Origin: Lycocorax pyrrhopterus obiensis
Taxonomy: Eukaryota > Chordata > Aves > Passeriformes > Paradisaeidae
Direction of reading: 5' to 3'
Length of the DNA stretch: 64,000 bases
NCBI GenBank assembly: GCA_014706295.1
Contig: JACSVZ010000014.1
Location: 73,979,935 to 74,043,934 of the forward strand
Both the position numbers and the translations under genes were made by a program. The notes beneath the pieces are model-generated. The model worked only from the letters and a program-made list of their open reading frames with translations, was not told the DNA's origin and made no database searches. Shown piece by piece: positions 60,260 through 64,000 of the stretch (the first letter of the stretch is position 1; the number at the start of each line of letters is the position of its first letter).

Positions 60260-60388
60260 CCTCCACGGGATCTGTCACCCAGGTGTCCTCTGTCACCACT
60301 GACTCTGCTGGCTCCTCCTACTCCATTAGTGGGATCCTGGGAATTGCCTCCCCCGGCACTGAGAGCAACAAGCGCAAGCGGGATGAAG
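60260..60388 (+). CDS. PAX5: PAX5 exon 5: linker with octapeptide and basic motif
   Basis: This 129-bp exon encodes [18 protein letters not shown], then [18 protein letters not shown], then NKRKRDE and the first base of Gly. YSISGILG (60319-60342) is the PAX octapeptide, an Engrailed-homology-1 motif that recruits Groucho/TLE co-repressors. KRKRDE (60370-60387) is the basic motif expected for nuclear import, just before the partial homeodomain encoded by later exons. Differences from human include V to A at the first residue, STD to TTD, and TSPSADT to ASPGTES. The acceptor is CCTTGCAG|CC and the donor GAAG|GTAGCA, phase 1. Confidence 0.97.
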
Positions 60389-63300
60389 GTAGCAGGAGCT
60401 GTTTTCTGGGAGGGGCTGTGCATGGCTGCACAGCCAGAGGGGTGGGCTGGGGCTGGGGCAGCTGCTGTGTGTTTGTGATGTGATGGAGCTGTGGACATCC
60501 GCTGTTGCTGTTGACTGCAGTGCAGTTTGGTTCTGTTTCAGCAGGACTTTGCCAAGGTCACAGACAAGCCGGGGTCCATCAGAGTGACCCAGTGGCCAGG
60601 AGCAGGGGCTTGTCCAGGTGTTTTGGAAAGCTATGTCAGTGTATCAGTTTTGAGCCAGGCCCTCCTCCACACTGTGGAACTTTTCTCTCCTGCCAATGAA
60701 TAGGGGAAGAGACACTATTGTGCTGACTCTGTGGCCACCTGAATTAGGAAACATTTGTAAAGTGATAGAAAATTAACTGCAGAGACATCTGCTGTGCTGC
60801 TTCTCTCAGGACTTTCTTCACTGGGGATGTTTGTCAGTCTAGGAGGGTGGAAGTAAGGCACAGTCTGGTTGGGGTTGGGTATTGTTGATACACTGCTCAG
60901 ATCCACACAGGGTGTATGGTCCTGTTTTGTTTGCATCCTAATGAAAACAATGTTTTGGAGAGAAGGGCACCAGAGATGGAGTGGAAGGTAAAAGAGGGGA
61001 AATTCTGTGTTGGTGTCTTAATAAAATACCTTTAGTTTAGAGCATTACTTTCATTTTGGAAGAACCGACAGAGAGAAGCTGAGGCCGTGGCAGTGGACAA
61101 AATTTGTGTAGCGGAGGGGACACCAGAACTGTAGTGGGGCTTTTTCAGCTGAGGATGCAGAGGGCATGTGGAGGAAGGGTGAGTGCCTTTCCTGCTGAGT
61201 CACGCTGCTACCTCTTATTGAGGAGCACCCGTGTTCCTGAGCTCCTGCTGCTGGTGCAGGTCCAGCACTGCCCTGCAAACAGTGCAGGTCCAGATCCCTG
61301 CACTGCCCCCACTGTCCCCTGCTGCCCAACCGCTCCTGGATGGAGAGGGTGGTGGGTGAGTGGGCTGAAGCTGTAGTGGCACCCCCTAACCTGCCCCCCA
61401 TCCCCTGGGGGAAACGCAGCTAAAATCAGCAGCCTGGCACCTGAGCTGTACAAACAGGGTCATGTGCCTGTGCATCCTTTAGTGGAAAGGCACAATCAGG
61501 TTGCAGAGTAGACCCAGATTTACTGAACTGGGAGAAAAACTGCAAGAGGTTCGTGGGGCCAATTTCAGCCACGTGGGAACTAATCTGATGGTGGGAGTAT
61601 AAAATTCCTTGTGCTCAGGTTCTTGCTAAATATACCATTGTTACTTAACTCTTTGATAGTACACCTGATTTTTTTTCCAAATCCAGGTCATGAATGCGTA
61701 GTTAAATATATGCATTAAAAGCAGGTAGGGTGGAAGTTCTGTATTTTATCAGCCAGGTCTGGAGAGAGGCTGTCTGTATTGACGTGTGCTCCTGTGCCAC
61801 AGAGCCATTTTTTAGGTGCCTATGAGAAGACTCTGCTTTAACTGCAGAGAAAAGGATTAAGTGTTTCCTTGAAAAGCAAAAGCAGTTCCAGAAGTAGAGC
61901 TGAGAACCTTCTCAGCTTTTTTCAGTTCACATTCAGAAATGAGCATGTGATTGCTAAAGCAACCCCCATCAGTTTGACAGGATAAGTCATGGGGTTTGAG
62001 CTCCTAAGCTGGACAATAATGCTGTCCTCAGCAGGCTGTTTAAACTGCTTTCGTCATAGGCTCAGGGCTGCAGGTTTGGAGAGGCATAGTCAGGTACTCC
62101 AACATCTTTGTCTGTTGGGGGGATCCCTAGGAGCACCCCTAACACCCTCCTTATCCTGCTTGGCACAAGGTCCTTCTGGATGGGTGTGGGTGAGTGCATT
62201 GTGCCCATGGAGGTGTCCCCAGGCTCTGTGTCTGCTATACATTCCTCTGATGTGAAAAGGAGAAGCATGTCACCTAATTATGGCCTGTATCATGATGTAG
62301 ATGCACAAGCAGCAGAGCTAATTTAACCATTTCCCGACTTTGGAGAGGCTGTCTCCACAGAGAGCCCCTCACATTATGCCCTTTCTCTGTAGCTGTTGGA
62401 AGGTGAGTACCTGCTGCTCTGCCTCCCTGCACACGTTTCCTGGAGCCACTGGCTGTGCAGTGCTGTCCAGACGTCCTGGTTGCCCTCGGCCTGGGGATGA
62501 GGTGGGGTGGACTAACCCTTCCAGCTGCACTGAGGCCTTGATATAATTCATTAACCAGTTTTGTTCTCCTCACTCTTGACATTTTTTAGCAGATGTCACC
62601 AGTCTTTAACCCAGTGGGGAGCTTGCTGGGTAGCAACAGGGGCAAACCAAATCAGACAGTCTTTATTGGTTTATATAGCTGAAGGTGTCATTTTTTCCCC
62701 TGTTGTAATATGGACTTGGAGCAGATGTGCCTTCGTGGGGGATCAGTTGCTTTCACTTTTGGTTAAAGGACATGCTACTGGAGACTGACATGAGGAGCAG
62801 GCTGTTCTGTAATGAGGCAGAGAGATACAGGCGGCTGCTGCAGCCTCCAGCACTGGAAGATGCCGGGCAGCTGCCTTGCTGTTCTGCCTGCAGATTGCCT
62901 CCTCAGGTGCAATGGCTGCAAGTTTGCCCAGCCCTACAGCTCAGGGAAGGGCTGTAGAGGTGCAGGTGTGTGACAGGGATGCACAGAGTGACCATGGTGG
63001 GGTGCCTGCTCTCAACGGGGTCTGTTTTAGGGCAGCAAGACCCCAAGTCAGAGCAAGCTGAATGCTCCATCCAATGCTGACAGCCAGTGTATGTGTAGGG
63101 GCTGGTTTCACTGCACTACCAACAGCTGGTTGGGGGAGCGATGGTGGTTTCACGATGGACACCTGACATATTTAGGGAAGTGCTGAGCATCCCCTGTCTG
63201 GAAGTCAAAGCTTTCTGAAGTGGGGTTAAATAATCCTTGTCAAGCACTGAGAAGAGGGCAAAAGAGACTTTTGTCCACAGGCAGGTACATAGCAGACCGG

Positions 63301-64000
63301 GCACAGATACGGTGCTCAGGACATGTTTCGGGGATGAAGGAGGTTGCTGGGCCGTAAGTGCTCTGGAGGGTGATGGGGGAAGAAAGGCCAGTGCACGGCA
63401 AGGCAGAGCCCAGCCCTCTTTCTCCCTTCACTCCTCTCTTTGCTAGCCCTGGTCTCCATCCAGCAGAGCTGTGCAGGTCTGGAAGAGATGTCAGAAGGGC
63501 TTACACCCATCTGTAAGCACAACACTTGCTGTGTTTGTGTCATGCCAGCTGAGAGGGATCCTGAAGCAAGCATGCTTGCCTAAGGCATGGGATGTGCTTC
63601 CCACCTGGGATGTCCTTGTGAGCTGCGGCTGTCTCAATGGGAGAGTGACATCCCTCCACCAAAGGACTCCTGCATCTCAAAGAGCCCAGACCTGTGCTCA
63701 GTGGGAATCATGTTGTGCCTGCTGGTCCTTTCCAAGAGTGTTCACAGAGCAAGGGGAGTGTGTGGGGGCAATGCTGGCTGCTGTGGGGAGATGCTGGGTG
63801 TAGCTCTGTTGCACCTTGTGCACAGCCCTGTGCTTGCTGGTCTGTAGAGGGCTGGAGCTGCTCAGTCTGAGCATGTCTGAATGCAAATCCTGCCTTCGGT
63901 GCAGGCTGTTTGTGCTCTGCTGCGGCTGCGGATACTGTCAGGGCTGGCCTGGGGCTGGCCTGGGGCTGGGTTCCCGTACTCTTGCAGAGACATGAGACTG
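60389..64000 (+). other. PAX5: PAX5 intron 5 (partial)
   Basis: The first 3.6 kb of the intron after the octapeptide exon. Exon 6, which should begin with IQESPVPNG-like sequence and the partial homeodomain, is not found before 64000. In mouse a B-lineage PAX5 enhancer lies in this intron; an octamer ATGCAAAT occurs at 63881-63888, but I cannot identify the enhancer. A small GGCCTGGGGCTG tandem repeat sits at 63942-63970. Confidence 0.85.
63942..63970. repeat. Short GGCTGGCCTGGG tandem repeat
   Basis: About two and a half copies of a 12-bp unit (GGCTGGCCTGGG). It may be part of a longer minisatellite, because it is near the end of the window. Confidence 0.6.

Noticed and set aside
1..64000. 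Search for tRNA, rRNA, CRISPR or bacterial-type operon features
   Set aside because: Nothing with tRNA box A/B structure or regularly spaced repeats with spacers was seen. Gene structure and repeats are those of a vertebrate nuclear genome.

Overview
This window is nuclear genomic DNA from a bird, very probably a songbird (passerine). Three things point there. Fragments of CR1 LINEs are scattered through it on both strands, including 3' ends with the typical avian tail. There is a solo LTR of a kind I know from songbird genomes (23407-24635). The promoters are extremely GC-rich, and introns are short compared with mammals. Genes are split into exons, and most of the sequence is intronic or intergenic.

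Two protein-coding genes are present, head to head. On the minus strand is the 5' part of ZCCHC7, an Air1/2-like zinc-knuckle subunit of nuclear RNA-surveillance (TRAMP-like) complexes. Its first coding exon is 10165-10875, its probable promoter CpG island is at about 15160-16090, and the rest of the gene continues beyond position 1. On the plus strand is the 5' half of PAX5, the B-lineage and midbrain-hindbrain paired-box transcription factor. Both known alternative first exons are present: 1A (ATG at 42469) and 1B (ATG at 45409). Exons 2 (49418-49583), 3 (54005-54202), 4 (58191-58255) and 5 (60260-60388) follow. All junctions are GT-AG and all phases agree. Exons 6 onward, with the partial homeodomain and the transactivation and repression domains, lie beyond 64000. 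The ZCCHC7/PAX5 head-to-head order matches human chromosome 9p13.

Layout: 1-10164 ZCCHC7 intron 2; 10165-10875 exon 2; 10876 to about 15640 intron 1; about 15160-16090 ZCCHC7 promoter island; 16.1-39.4 kb intergenic, with CR1 copies, a small orphan CpG-rich patch near 18.9-19.2 kb, the solo LTR with a hexanucleotide expansion, and an imperfect 111-bp palindrome at 29.4 kb; 39.4-47.7 kb a very broad CpG-rich PAX5 promoter domain; 47.7-64 kb PAX5 introns and exons 2-5.

I found no clearly new protein system. The best leads are regulatory or structural: an octamer-TATA-octamer arrangement in PAX5 intron 3, strand-asymmetric low-complexity tracts just upstream of each alternative first exon, a four-CCAAT cluster in the 1B promoter island, a TATA box plus splice donor 2.9 kb upstream of exon 1A, and the hairpin-forming palindrome at 29.4 kb.
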